A stretch of DNA of 64,000 nucleotides from Hysterangium stoloniferum (taxonomy: Eukaryota > Basidiomycota > Agaricomycetes > Hysterangiales > Hysterangiaceae). The number at the start of each line of letters is the position of its first letter. The first letter of the stretch is position 1. The notes beneath the pieces are model-generated. The model was not told where the DNA came from and ran no database searches. It saw only the letters and a program-made list of their open reading frames with translations. Below, piece by piece: positions 11,021-21,687 of the stretch. The translations under genes and the position numbers were made by a program. The stretch spans positions 124,001-188,000 of the forward strand of contig WHVD01000099.1 in assembly GCA_015178975.1 (NCBI GenBank). Direction: 5' to 3'.

Positions 11021-11836
11021 TGTTAGGATACGTACAGGGCGGGTTTCTGGAGAAACCCGCGGGATATCTGGTAGGACTTGGCTTCAGCTTATAGGCTGCG
11101 CCCTTGCTAGATCGTGTTGTCCAATTTCAGATGGACGGACGGGAATCCTGGAGAGTCCGGGCAGGGGTCGTGGGTCGAGTGGTCGTAGGTCAGAGGTCGT
11201 GGGTCGTGAATCGAGATTGGTGTGAGAGATAGATGCGCCGGAGCCCGTGGGCTCCGACTAGTGCGAGTGGTGTGAATCAAGTAGGGTTTTTAGAGCGGAA
11301 AATGTATTAGATTACTGGGGGGAATCTAAGCCGATTTTCTGACTGGATTGTATGTACAACATCTGCCAGTTTAAATAGACCGTGGAGTGAATGTCATACT
11401 GAATCCAGTAATAATGAAATGAAATGAGCAAAACATAAAACTGGAATAGTAAACACCAAATTGGTGTTAGGAATGGGACGGAACAGAGTGGAGTCCGAAT
11501 AGTGACAAATCATAAACCATAACGGGAAACGGAGCGGGAGTGGAGTCCGAATCTTGACAGGTCATTTGACTAAAATGGGAACGGGGCTCTGTTAAAGAGG
11601 TGACGGGTTTTCTGAGCAGGGTCCAGTGACTGACGCGTGGGATGAGGTCGGAAATAGACAGAGACAGAGTCCGGTGAGTATTCCAGTGACTGAAACACAA
11701 TGTAATGAAGACGGACATAGATGAGTCTGATGTACAGAGTCCGGTGGGAATTCCGGTGAACTGATAACGGGTGTGTATAGGGTGTGGGTGCATATAAGTT
11801 AGTGCCCAGAGTCCGGCGGGATTTCCGGTTGTAACA
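11021..11836 (-). mobile_element. Solo LTR S1 with 5-bp TSD GGGGA
   Basis: It begins TGTTAGGATA and ends TTGTAACA, 816 bp, flanked by GGGGA at 11,016-11,020 and 11,837-11,841, and splits the C1 copia coding region. A second copy with the same ends is at 25,961-26,785. The strand is inferred from similarity of its reverse complement to the TATA-containing part of S2. Frames on the minus strand across it are chance. Confidence 0.93.
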
Positions 11837-11841
11837 GGGGA

Positions 11842-12294
11842 CAACAACCGGATCGACACTCGATGTCAGGCTATTGTTTTCTATTAAATGGTGGAGCATT
11901 CTCTTGGAGTTCAAACAAACAAAGACTCGTAACTTTATCTAGCACCGAGGCTGAATTCGTTGCAGCCACATATGCCATCAAAGAGGTATGCTGGATTTGC
12001 AAATTTATGAATGAAATTTTTCATCCATTCACCAAATCAATCACATTACATTGTAACAATCAAGCTACTATTATCATATCAAAGAATAACAGATTCCAAG
12101 GACGAATGAAGCACATTGATATACGATACAAGTTCATATACGAAATTGTGGAAAATGGCACAGTTACACTCGCATATTGTCCTACCAAAGATATGACAGC
12201 AGATATATTCACCAAAGCTTTACCTCGCCCAAAACTTATCTATTTCACATCGAAACTCGGTCTTATCAACACTCGACTTGAGGGGAAGTGTTAA
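11842..12294 (+). mobile_element. Ty1/copia fragment C1: RNase H (right-arm copy)
   Basis: This continues the C1 element after the S1 insertion. It has STEAEFVAATYAIKEVCW, the CNNQATIIIS block and the TKDMTADIFTKALP end, followed directly by the LTR. The last codons overlap the LTR start, as is usual for copia elements. It is a fossil, not a functional gene. Confidence 0.88.
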
Positions 12295-12695
12295 TAATAG
12301 CAAGTCTTCGCATAAACCGAAATTGTGATTGAATCCACAATGACAAATGTATGCGCATATACCATAATGCGATAAGGGGAACTAACTCCTTATTTCTCCT
12401 TAATGATGCAATTGGCTAGAAACTTCGAGTATCTAAATTTTTTTCAACTCTCCTAAAGACTCCCTAAATAATTACAAAGTAAATAAAAGAACACGAAATT
12501 TGCCATATACCTCAGTGAAAGTCATTCACTCACTCACTGAGGTATATGCACAATCACTTATTCTTATTCTATTACTTACAAAATGTCTTATAGATTTGTG
12601 TTTAGGTATTATAATATATAGTGAAAGTCATTCACTCACTCACTGAGATTCGTGTTTAGACTCAATCCTTTCGAATTCTTGTCTCCTACTCAACA
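12289..12695 (+). mobile_element. 3' LTR of copia C1 (right-arm copy)
   Basis: The LTR runs TGTTAATAATAG to CTACTCAACA, preceded by a purine tract (GAGGGGAAG) that could serve as polypurine tract. It contains the 15-bp hairpin at 12,504-12,548. X sequence resumes at 12,696. Confidence 0.75.
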
Positions 12696-14399
12696 AGGAT
12701 AAATGCGGTGCTATTTTGCCATGAGCTTTGGCGCTTATCTCATGCTTTCAATATTCGGACCTAAAGATATCATTAGACTTTTTCAAAATCTCTCTATATC
12801 AGACTGTTGGGATACAAAGTAATCTATAACAACAATACTCAGTTTCGTAGAATGTAAACGAGAACGGAGGGAAAACTTTCTAACTCAGACTTACAGCATA
12901 TAATGCTTTTGACGCCGCATGTATGCGGAGGCTGTGGATCGTAGTGGACCACACAGACACGTGACGCAAACGCGTCGCGCTGTATCACACAACGACCCCT
13001 AAAAGAGAGTGTTTTATCTATCACAAATTAACACCTCAATTCTTCACTTCCAATAATAAAATAAAGTCCACGCTGGAGGAACCATACGCCAGGAATGTTT
13101 CCTGTCACTCCCTGGTTCTCCATTTCCGATTCATGAACTGACCAAATCCACCAGATGGCTGTGTATCGACGCTAGATTTGGCCTGGTCATGTTGCCTTGG
13201 CAGAGAAGGAAAGGGATCATCACAGGCCTTATCCAACTCTGTATACTATGGGCATCAAATCGTAATTTGTAAGACAACAAAACTATTCACTTCCTTTTTC
13301 CCATGTATTTGGTTCCTCCCCACGCGACGAATATGCAAAAGGAGCGGATGGTCAAATGCCATTGGCAATCACTCGCCCAACTATCATGTAATGCCATACT
13401 TTGAAATTAATTTCAGTACCCTCTATCATCGAACGAGACAACGAGACATACCCAGTGCAGTCTCGCTATTTTGGATTTTGAGAGACATGAAAACATTATA
13501 ACCGAACTTCGTCAGAAACACGCTCGTGCCGGCTGGAGAAGACTACCCACGCGCTAGAACCCAACACCATTAGTCACTTAAATGAATTTTATGGTAAAAA
13601 GGGATGTCGTACTGGGAGAAATGAAGACTCGTCGTCGTAGAAGTGCGGACGACATGTACAGAGAAGCGCTACTTTCAGTGACAACAGACAGATCTTTGAC
13701 AACGATATGGGTTGGTGCCAGCACGACATGGCTACGAGAATAAGGTATTAGTAACTCTATGGTTTATAGACGAAGGTTCATAAAACTCCATACTTCTGGG
13801 TGACATAGATCTGAAATGATTTGGTTATGTAAGTGCCAGGGACATCAACCGCAGCGGCAAAGACGTACCAGGAACAGCACATTCTTGACGAGAATATGTC
13901 GGTATATAATACTGGGATCCACGTGTAAACAACCGAAATTGCGCCAGCTCAAACTTTAGTTCACTTACAGCGCCTCTCCGCAACAATGCAACTGAGTCTC
14001 CAGGTCCTAAACAGCCTCTCATAAACAGTCAATGGTTTCCTTCGCCTGATAATATTACGTTAACACGATGTGGGCCGCCAACATCGTGAAAAAGGGTCGC
14101 GATAACTGTCTTTAAACAATCAAGTCCACTATAAGATTCATGTAAGACATTCGAGGAAAGAAATAATACCTGAAGGTCATGTTGTTGGCGTCTTTCCCGA
14201 CTATCAAACCATCATCGCTGTTCTCCACATGACTATTTTCAATCATAATGGTTATACCACCATGGTGTTAAACCTTGGCACAACCAATTAGATAGTCATG
14301 CGGCACCAGTCCCCTCGACGGCTAACATCTGGTTTTCCCCCATCTGCCAGAAACCGGGTAACAAGGGGCGACCGGGTCGGTTGGCATTGCGTCCAAGTT
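12696..14399. other. Anonymous repeat X, inner part (right arm)
   Basis: No recognised family. Sequence is shared with the left arm and, with rearranged order and orientation, with 21,688-22,560. A 107-codon plus-strand frame at 13,178-13,501 and a minus-strand frame at 13,825-14,022 are identical to left-arm frames, but that reflects the recent duplication and says nothing about coding. Confidence 0.4.
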
Positions 14400-15731
14400 A
14401 GCTGGAGTCTAGAGGGCAGCTGCCTTGTAGTCTACAGGTGCGATGAGAACAACGGCCACTGACATGCTCAACACTCACGCTGACACCCATCCAGTTCGCT
14501 GCAAACAAAATTTGTTACCGTGCCGCCGTCAGACTAACAACTTTGCAAAACGCACCACTGAGAGACCATGTGCGGACATCCAAAATCTCAGTAATATACA
14601 CAAATATCCCATCCAAGAGCTGTCCAGTGCGCTCCATTTTGACCCGAGAAAGAAGTCGAGGGAATCAAACGTCCTTTATCCTGGAGAATCAGCCCTGTGA
14701 CCATCATGGCTCCAGACAAAGAAGCGTCCATTCAGGAAGTGCAGGGCAATCCGGCCTGAGTATAGCTATACATAGACGGTTCAGTTGTCCAAGGGGCGGT
14801 GGAAGCAGCAGGGGTGCTGTCTAGAGACGGAAGCGAGGTAGCCATGCTAAAATGTCAGCTGGGGCAAAGCAGTAGCCACACAGTCTACGAAGCAAAGGCA
14901 GTCAGTCGGGTTACTACTGGGGACAGAGATGCTTGAAAACGAGGACGCACGGATTCGAGGTGTTATTAATCTCGACGATCAGGCAGTAATGATGGTTCTC
15001 CTCACTAAGAAGTCATCTGCGGGACAATACCTTCTAGGCGAAATTCTACGGCAGAGGGAACAAGGCCCGATTCAAAGAGGCTGTGCCGGCTCTGGAGCTG
15101 ATCTGGGAATGAGAGGGCGGACAAATGTGCAAAAGAGGCTGTGAAGGGAGACGATGAGGAATAAACTCCACTGCGGTAAAGATGTTACAGGAAGAAGCGC
15201 TCGCAAAAACGCATACTGAAGAAGTATACTCGTCGCCAAGATACCTCACGCTACGAAGGATCGATAATATAATACCCTGCCTTCGTCGAGCTACCACAAG
15301 TCCACAGAGAACCTATGTCGCAGGACAACCAGCATGCTACGCACGGAGCACGCCTCCACTCCGAAAGCATCTCTGGGGAACCGGGAAGGAAGATTCGTCC
15401 AAATGTCCAGCATGGCCGACGAAAGATGAAACAGTTGGGAATTTTCTAGTACGATGTCCTACACACGAGCCGCACAGGTCGATTCGCAAAGAGGGGTTCT
15501 CCTTCTATGCTAAAGCGACGCTCCGCCGACATGATCCCACACCTAATACGCTGTATTGATGCGACAGTCATATTCAGCTCTCACTGAAATTCGCACGCCT
15601 TGGGCCTACGCAGGAATGAAGATAGTAGGGCTAATAGCAAGATCGGATGATATTACTTCGTAATTACACTCGACTATGGGCCGAAACCCTGACAGACTAC
15701 AAAACTGAATTAAAAAACAAAAAACAAAAAA
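14400..15731 (+). mobile_element. Tad-like LINE, 3' end of ORF2 (right-arm copy)
   Basis: Remnants in order: the GAMRTTATDMLNTHA block typical of the end of the RT region in Tad/I-type LINEs (14,434-14,480); an RNase H domain with YIDGSVVQGAVEAAGVL at about 14,770 and GNERADKCAKEAVKG at 15,105; a C-terminal Cys/His tail (KHLWGTGKEDSSKCPAW, ETVGNFLVRCP) at about 15,360-15,460; and an A-rich end at 15,712-15,730 (runs of A separated by C). The domains lie in several frames with stops, so it is a pseudogene truncated at the 5' side, as is common for LINEs. Confidence 0.78.
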
Positions 15732-18170
15732 TGAGCAGGTCAATCGTCATTTTGAAGCTCGGATATCCACTCTTTGCAAATATTATAAAAACTGTTTTAC
15801 CTTACAATGCAACACGAAAGCTGGTGTAACACCCGTTTACCATTCCGAGTTATCCTGGGAGTTTTGATTGAAAATATTCCTAATTAGTAACAGAGATGGT
15901 CTATAATGTGTATTTATGGTGATATTTAGCGTACATATTACAAGTCGAGAAAAGAAGGGATGTCAGATGTCGAAGGCTAGCACAGACGGGAGTTGTGATA
16001 AAAACTATAGTAGGGCAGACGACAGTGGAACTCAGCCGCTGCTCGTGACACGCGGCTAGGATTGAGCGGGGCATCAACGGGAGCGATGTGATCGGGCATA
16101 AACGACCGTGAAGTGCAACTCAAAATTATTGTGCGTCACCGAGTTTTGTCAAGTTGTATCGAAAATGATCAGCGAAACAACAGGCGGAACCGGCGTCGAA
16201 GCGAAGGAAATGCCAAATTAATGGTTCCGGGCCCGCTTCGCCGTTTCAATCGTTTCGCTCATTTCGACCGATAGTGAAACGACGACCGAAACGGCCACTC
16301 TAAAGGCGTTTCTTTGACATCGTCTGATATGCGAGCCGTGCGGATCACGCTTGTCTCTTGCTCTTACTATCTACGCTATTGGACTTGGGGTCCATATGGA
16401 ACTCTCGAAGACTGGGAGTTTGTATTCAATTTATGAAGGGATAGCTAGAAAGACTCTTATTGGCCAGCTGGTTTGAGACTCCATAGTCTTAACTTCCTAT
16501 TGGTAATGTGGTTAGGACGACGTCCAACAGATCATGCCCTGTTCTGCTATCTTCGTCTCGGTTTATTCAGAACTAAATGGTCACTGGCGCATCTAAAAGA
16601 TTGACGACTCTACCATTGTATCACATGGACCCCATGGCATCTTTCGTGGCAAGTAAATTAACTGTCATCGTATTAGCTTGGGGCTGAGCGCTAGCTGCAA
16701 TTTGATAAACTTGGAACGACAGTGTGCATTCTCCTCGAAATCCTGAGCATTGAACGGCGACTCCATCACTTTATAAAACTACAGAAAGAGTCGTCTTTTA
16801 TGTGTTAAGCTGTGTTCCGAACGATATTCGAACGATATGACACCGGGCATTTTTGATTGTGGGGGGATCACGCTGCAGATTCGGGATTCGGCTATTTTAT
16901 TGCACCATTCGCTTGTGGTTACTAAATGTCGTCCTTGGTTAAAACGCATCATCAGCTGTGGGTATTATCGGGATATACTGGCAGTAACCTTATTGACATA
17001 TCCGCACTAAACGGAGATCCTCAAGACACGACGAGATCTTCCATTAAGCTGAGAAATGTCTTCAAGGAAACACCTCCGCTATATGCTGGTGCCCCCCCCC
17101 TCCTGTGTGCCTCTCACGACTGGCATACGCATGGATGATGAAACGGACGATTTGAAACTTTTCGAGAGCGCAAAGGGCTCTAATGAATCGGACTGAACAT
17201 CTGCCACCGACGCCAAGTCGGGATATCGAGGGTCATCGATGCCCTTGAAAATTTTTCTATTGAAAGAAGCAAGATATTGCTACCATTTCAGAACCAGCTA
17301 GCCTATCTACGATAACACCCGAGCTTCAGGTGATTTGCTCACTACTGTGGTCGTCCCGCCGACCTAAAGGCACAAATAGTCTGTATCAATGTAATTCCTA
17401 TCGTAATGATGTCTCTCCTGGTCATAATGGCCAAGAGTGTATTCTACTGGTTTTCTCAGGGAGGTTGATCCAAGACCTGGCGGCTTGAGAGGCTTCCACG
17501 AGGCCAGAAAGGATCAAAATGGTATAACACACGCGTTCTATCGCGCTTGAATTTATCGGGCATGTCAGCAATTTACTGCCCCTTCATCAATCCCCTTTTG
17601 TCTTGTAGGACGCTAAAAGTGCCCGGCTGGGAAAACTTATCGTGGGATTCAATGCATAATGAGCATGTGAAAGTTTCCGGCGGCCAAGTCAGTTCGGAAT
17701 GGGCGTTGAGTCATGGCATATCCCAAGAAAATAGCCAACCATTGCCTGAGTCGACTCCAGAGGTAATCCACGCCTATACTTACATTCATAAATCCATGAA
17801 GTTGCAAGTACCCATAAAGAAATTTGTATTGTAACGTTTCGTATAGTTGTTCTGATCGATGGCCAAGTCCACGTGATATGGATAAGAGAATGAATGGTCG
17901 TTGTCACCCTCGTATCTCTCAAGTATCCTGGATTGCAGTCTATTGTTCCGAATTTTGCCTACCGATGGTCGCATCTCTCAGCGTATAAAAGACCCGTCAC
18001 CAGCGATTAACTCCAGTATCACTCCTTTACCACATCCCCCCACATCCCCTTAAGTTCTCTCAAGTCGCTGATTCACTCTTTATGTACCCTCGCATCCCAT
18101 GTACGCCGTCACCTAATGGATCAAGAAAAAAGGCGAGTATTTTTAAGTCAATTATTCATTCCTTCACTTA
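15732..18170. other. Anonymous repeat X, outer part (right arm)
   Basis: No gene recognised. This mirrors 2,549-4,955 and is related to 22,560-24,120 in the same orientation. It includes a C-rich tract at about 17,092-17,101 and the frame around DDETDDLKLFESAK at about 17,130-17,180. A segment from 17,389 to about 17,650 is the parent type of direct repeats D at 23,862 and 25,536. Confidence 0.45.
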
Positions 18171-18560
18171 TCGTTCAAACTACAGGGGAACCAACCGACA
18201 AGGAACAAAAATGAAGTGAGTATCGCTCTCGCCTTATTACGACTCAATGCTTATAATATACCTCAGATAAATATATATCGTTCTGTCTGGCGACCTTGTC
18301 TTTCTGGCGACCTTGTCTGTCTGGCGACCTTGTCTTTCTGGCGACCTTGTCTGTCTGGCGACCTTGTCTGTCTGGCGACCTTGTCTGTCTGGCGATGTTA
18401 TTCTGTCTGTCAATGTTATTCTGTTTGTCAATGTTATTCTGTCTGTCAATGTTATTCTGTCTGTCAATGTTATTCTGTCTGTCAATGTTATTCTGTCTGT
18501 TGATCTTTCTTGTTCTCTCTGGCGGTCTTTCTTGTTCTCTGGCGATCTTGTTTTTTACTT
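18171..18560. repeat. Minisatellite block, single copy (right arm)
   Basis: The reverse complement of one 355-bp left-arm block. About eight 17-bp units (CTTGTCTGTCTGGCGAC, two with TTTCTGG variants) are followed by about six 18-bp units (TATTCTGTCTGTCAATGT). Long frames here merely encode the repeat. Confidence 0.9.
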
Positions 18561-18687
18561 ATTATAGATCGGCATGGCGTAAGTTCACACATGATCATGA
18601 ATGAAAGGTAAGCATCCTTTGTCTTTACCATCCGTTCCTTTTTCTGATAATACATCTTCTCAGACATGTGAGGTGCGTATCAAAGAA

Positions 18688-18949
18688 AGGGGTGCGACGG
18701 CTAAGTGGCATGTGCCGTCAATCCTGGTCTCGCGTTATGCCGACCGCCTGTTCAGGTCGTGGGTTAAAATCCCACAAAGTCACCAGGGAGTTTTAGTGGG
18801 TAGTGCGCTTGTCGCTGAGCCCCACAGTACCCCCAGTGGGTCTGCGTAAATGCATTTCTTCCTGGGAGGATTGTACTGCATCAGCGCGACGCGTTTTTAG
18901 TCGCGTTTGATCGTTGTCCACCTCCAAAAAAAAAAAAAAAAAAAAAAAA
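18688..18949 (+). mobile_element. tRNA-derived SINE with poly(A) tail (right-arm copy)
   Basis: The tRNA-like head starts GGGGTGCGACGG. The A-box-like GGCTAAGTGGC is at 18,699-18,709 and the B-box-like GGGTTAAAATCCC at 18,761-18,773. The body follows to 18,925, then 24 A residues. The 3' body contains GCGACGCG...GTCGC, able to form a small hairpin, and ends GTTGTCCACCTCC before the tail. Poly(A) implies mobilisation by a poly(A)-dependent LINE, which is inference. Confidence 0.78.
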
Positions 18950-19156
18950 TTCGATGCAAATACTACATGTCTTTGACAATGCTCAATCGCTCTACCACTC
19001 CATTTTTCATTGTTTCCTTGTCCTTTTTCTTACTAGACTATGTGTATATAATAGTACGTTCAGAAAGAGGTTTAAATCAAACAGAGCGGATTGTGTCATT
19101 TCAAGACACATTCTCTCATTTTTGTTCGTCCGCCTCGTTCTTCAAAACTCGTTTTC
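18950..19156 (-). mobile_element. Probable LTR piece of copia C2 (right-arm copy)
   Basis: The mirror of 1,233-1,436, lying downstream of the C2 RNase H end on the minus strand. It contains 'tgtatataatag' TATA-like sequence and resembles 21,400-21,525. Confidence 0.5.
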
Positions 19157-19405
19157 CTAATATTCCTCGCGTTTTGAAGCACTAAGCCCTAGCCGTTGGA
19201 TGTGATAGGAATGAATGGATGGGGAAAGTGGCTTGGTCAATATATCTGCGATCATTTCCTTAGTCGAGCGATAGATGAGTTGAATCGTTCCGTTTTCGAT
19301 TAAATGACGAATAAAATGACATGTGACTCCCATATGCTTCATTCTTCGTAAGGCGCGTTGATTATAAGCGAACGCAATCGTTCCTTGATTATCTTCACAG
19401 ATAGC
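19157..19405 (-). mobile_element. Ty1/copia fragment C2: RNase H C-terminus (right-arm copy)
   Basis: The minus-strand frame has RRMKHMGVTCHFIRHLIENG and EMIADILTKPLSP; one residue differs from the left arm (Leu for Met in the DIMTKP motif). Upstream polyprotein is absent, so it is a fossil. Confidence 0.85.
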
Positions 19406-20373
19406 TGTCGGTTACCACGCCATTACATACTCCCTCAGAGACAAGAAGGAGATACCAAATTGGACTACCTCCTATCCTCGTCGACCCCCTCACGAACACC
19501 AGTCTTACTACACAGTCCACCACACCAACCGAATCGGATTTCTAAGAAACCAACACCGATACAGATACCGAACACCTTACAACAGACATTCAACACCCCA
19601 ACCAAACAAACGCAGAGTGCCACCATGTTCAAACAGCCTGCTGAACACACCATTTCTAAGTCGTCAGCTATAATGGCAGAAATGGACGACATTGCATACT
19701 CAATATGGTGGGAACTTCCTTGTCCAGGCGGCCCAACGCCGTTTGGACAAGGTCTCATTCCATTTACGGAGGTTGAAGTTACGTTGGCAAGAACGTCCCT
19801 CCACATGCAACACGCCGCTCAGCACTTCGAGTAGTTCGATAGCGTCGCTCTTCCGAGCAACAAGTATAATCCCTTTCAGCATCTGCCTCTCCACTTCAGC
19901 GCGTCGTTGCGTCGTTGCATCTGTCCCATTCCATTTCGGCGCATCGTCGCGTCGGCCCACTTTGGCGTGTCACCGCGTTTGTCTTCGTTGCCAGATCGCC
20001 GCGACTGTCTACACCTCGTTGCATCTCTTCACACTTCGTCGTGTCTGTCTACTTTTTCGGCGTACTCGTCATGTATGCCATCACATCTGCCATCCTTTGT
20101 CAAGGCTTCGATGTGTCGACCCGCAATACTGCGACACGCCTGTCTGTCAACACCTTGACACATCCGACCATGATAATACCAATTGTTTGCGCTCAACCCT
20201 GAGATGTGTCTGTCCACACTTCGTCACACACATTGAGTCTGCCACCACATGCGCAAGCCCTTCACTGTCGCTTACCCTAGTTCTCCACCGCAAAGTGCTG
20301 TACCCAGCGTGAAATTGGATCCCTGGCAACAACTCACTCTCGACTTCAGCGTGGAATTGCGTCCGTTCCATTG
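19406..20373. other. Outer end of the right arm; degenerate repeat
   Basis: The first ~450 bp has no recognised content. From about 19,860 the degenerate CACTTCGTCG/CACTTCAGCG motif repeat returns (mirror of 1-500). A 206-codon plus-strand frame (19,692-20,312) spans it, but its composition (Arg, Ser, His, Cys rich) follows the repeat and I do not call it a gene. Confidence 0.45.
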
Positions 20374-21116
20374 CCCCAACACAGCCCATTGCTGGACATT
20401 ATCAGCACTTCATCATCTGGCATCACATCCGCCACCCTTCGGCATATCTTCCAACATCCACCATACAATCCACATGCCCGTAGGTTTCCCCGGCTACTTC
20501 CATTTTAAGCATACTATAATACATTCTATGATGTCATCGTGCTACCGTCGCCGTTATCCGTCCACTCGACGCGCTCACTGGCATAAATACGTCTGCCACT
20601 TCCTCCTTTGTGTTCTCTATACCGAGATACCTTATATCCACAGGGAGATAGTGCTTGTTGGGAAATACATATGATACACTAGAAACGTGCTCATGTTCTG
20701 CGATCAACGCCTAACCCATCTTGAACAACGTGGCCTGGACACTTGCGCTATTGTGGGTCGCGAAAAGGTCCAACATGATGTACCGGTATGTCAAGTTCAG
20801 ATGTCAAAGCAACACCTTTGCATTACCCTGCATTTTATCTGTCGGCAGCGCCACTGCCACAACCAAATAGTGCAGCATTACAGCATTTATCAGCAACATA
20901 GCCAGCATCTCAACAAGGACGGTTTCCCTCTAGGCCATGGACCATATATCCTTCTCACAGTCTTCAGCCACCTTGCCAGCATCCCAAAACTACTGCCTCA
21001 ATGTTTCCAAGGCATAGTACACTGTCTGGGCCAGTACTACCACTACCACTACCGATACTGCTACCGATACTGCCACCACTACCATTACCACTACCGTTAC
21101 CGCCACCACTACCACT
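20374..21116. other. No recognised gene
   Basis: Sequence beyond the paired part of the palindrome. It contains a long frame (20,687-21,445) whose second half is a minisatellite. Its first half is rich in His, Gln and Cys and resembles no family I know. Confidence 0.4.
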
Positions 21117-21290
21117 ACGTCACTACCGTTCCCACTACCGTTCCCACTACCGTTCCCACTACCGTTCCCACTACCGTTCCCACTACCGTTCCCACTACCG
21201 TTCCCACTACCGTTCCCACTACCGTTCCCACTACCGTTCCCACTACCGTTCCCACTACCGTTCCCACTACCGTTCCCACTACCACTACCG
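21117..21290. repeat. 12-bp minisatellite, about 14 units
   Basis: The unit CACTACCGTTCC repeats almost perfectly, preceded and followed by imperfect CCACTAC/CTGCCACTAC 6-9-bp relatives, so the array grew out of a simpler (CCACTA)-like sequence. It would encode (TVPT)n in one frame. Confidence 0.95.
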
Positions 21291-21399
21291 TTCCCGCTAC
21301 CACTGCCACTGCCACTACTGCTGCCACTACATACATCGGAATTACCGCACCACTACATCCACTATGCCTCGTCACCATCTACACCGACGCCGCTACTCA

Positions 21400-21525
21400 C
21401 TCGATCTATAAAAGTACAATTAGGAGGAGATTCAAACCTGGATGAAATTATTGTGTCATTACGAGACACATTGTCTCACTTTGTTCACGCGTTTATTTCT
21501 TTCAAGACTCGTTTCCTAATAGAAT
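21400..21525 (-). mobile_element. LTR-like fragment related to copia C2
   Basis: It shares TATA(A)AAGTAC, GTGTCATTACGAGACACATT-like and CTCGTTTCCTAATA words, in the same order and spacing, with 19,030-19,156. No coding part adjoins it. Probably a fragment of another member of the family. Confidence 0.45.
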
Positions 21526-21687
21526 TAGGTCTAACTCGACTCACATTTGTGATTCATGGCTGGACTCTTAATGGAAACGACGAAACACATGAATAATATC
21601 TTGTCGTCATTGGGGTTTTATAGAAATTTTTGAAATTAATTGATTTCGGCCCAATTTTAGAAGTATTTTGATCTTGGAAGATTCGAG

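Larger units (their letters stand above)
11699..20373. repeat. Right arm of the ~20-kb inverted repeat
   Basis: This is the reverse complement of 1-9,083. It carries one minisatellite block instead of two and lacks ~85 bp near the LINE 3' end. Few substitutions are visible, one being in the CGCGTCGC word near 12,970. The arms carry the same LINE, SINE and copia remnants, so the duplication postdates those insertions. Confidence 0.95.

Noticed and set aside
1-20373. The palindrome as one giant TIR transposon
   Set aside because: No transposase lies in the spacer, the outer end is not reached, and the arms are mosaics of unrelated older elements.
1-20373. The palindrome as a simple fold-back read or assembly artefact
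   Set aside because: The arms differ by a 355-bp duplication, an ~85-bp indel and scattered substitutions. Not fully excluded without reads.
20687-21445. 252-codon frame as a threonine/proline-rich protein
   Set aside because: Its distinctive half is the 12-bp minisatellite, and the rest resembles no family and shows no coding signature.
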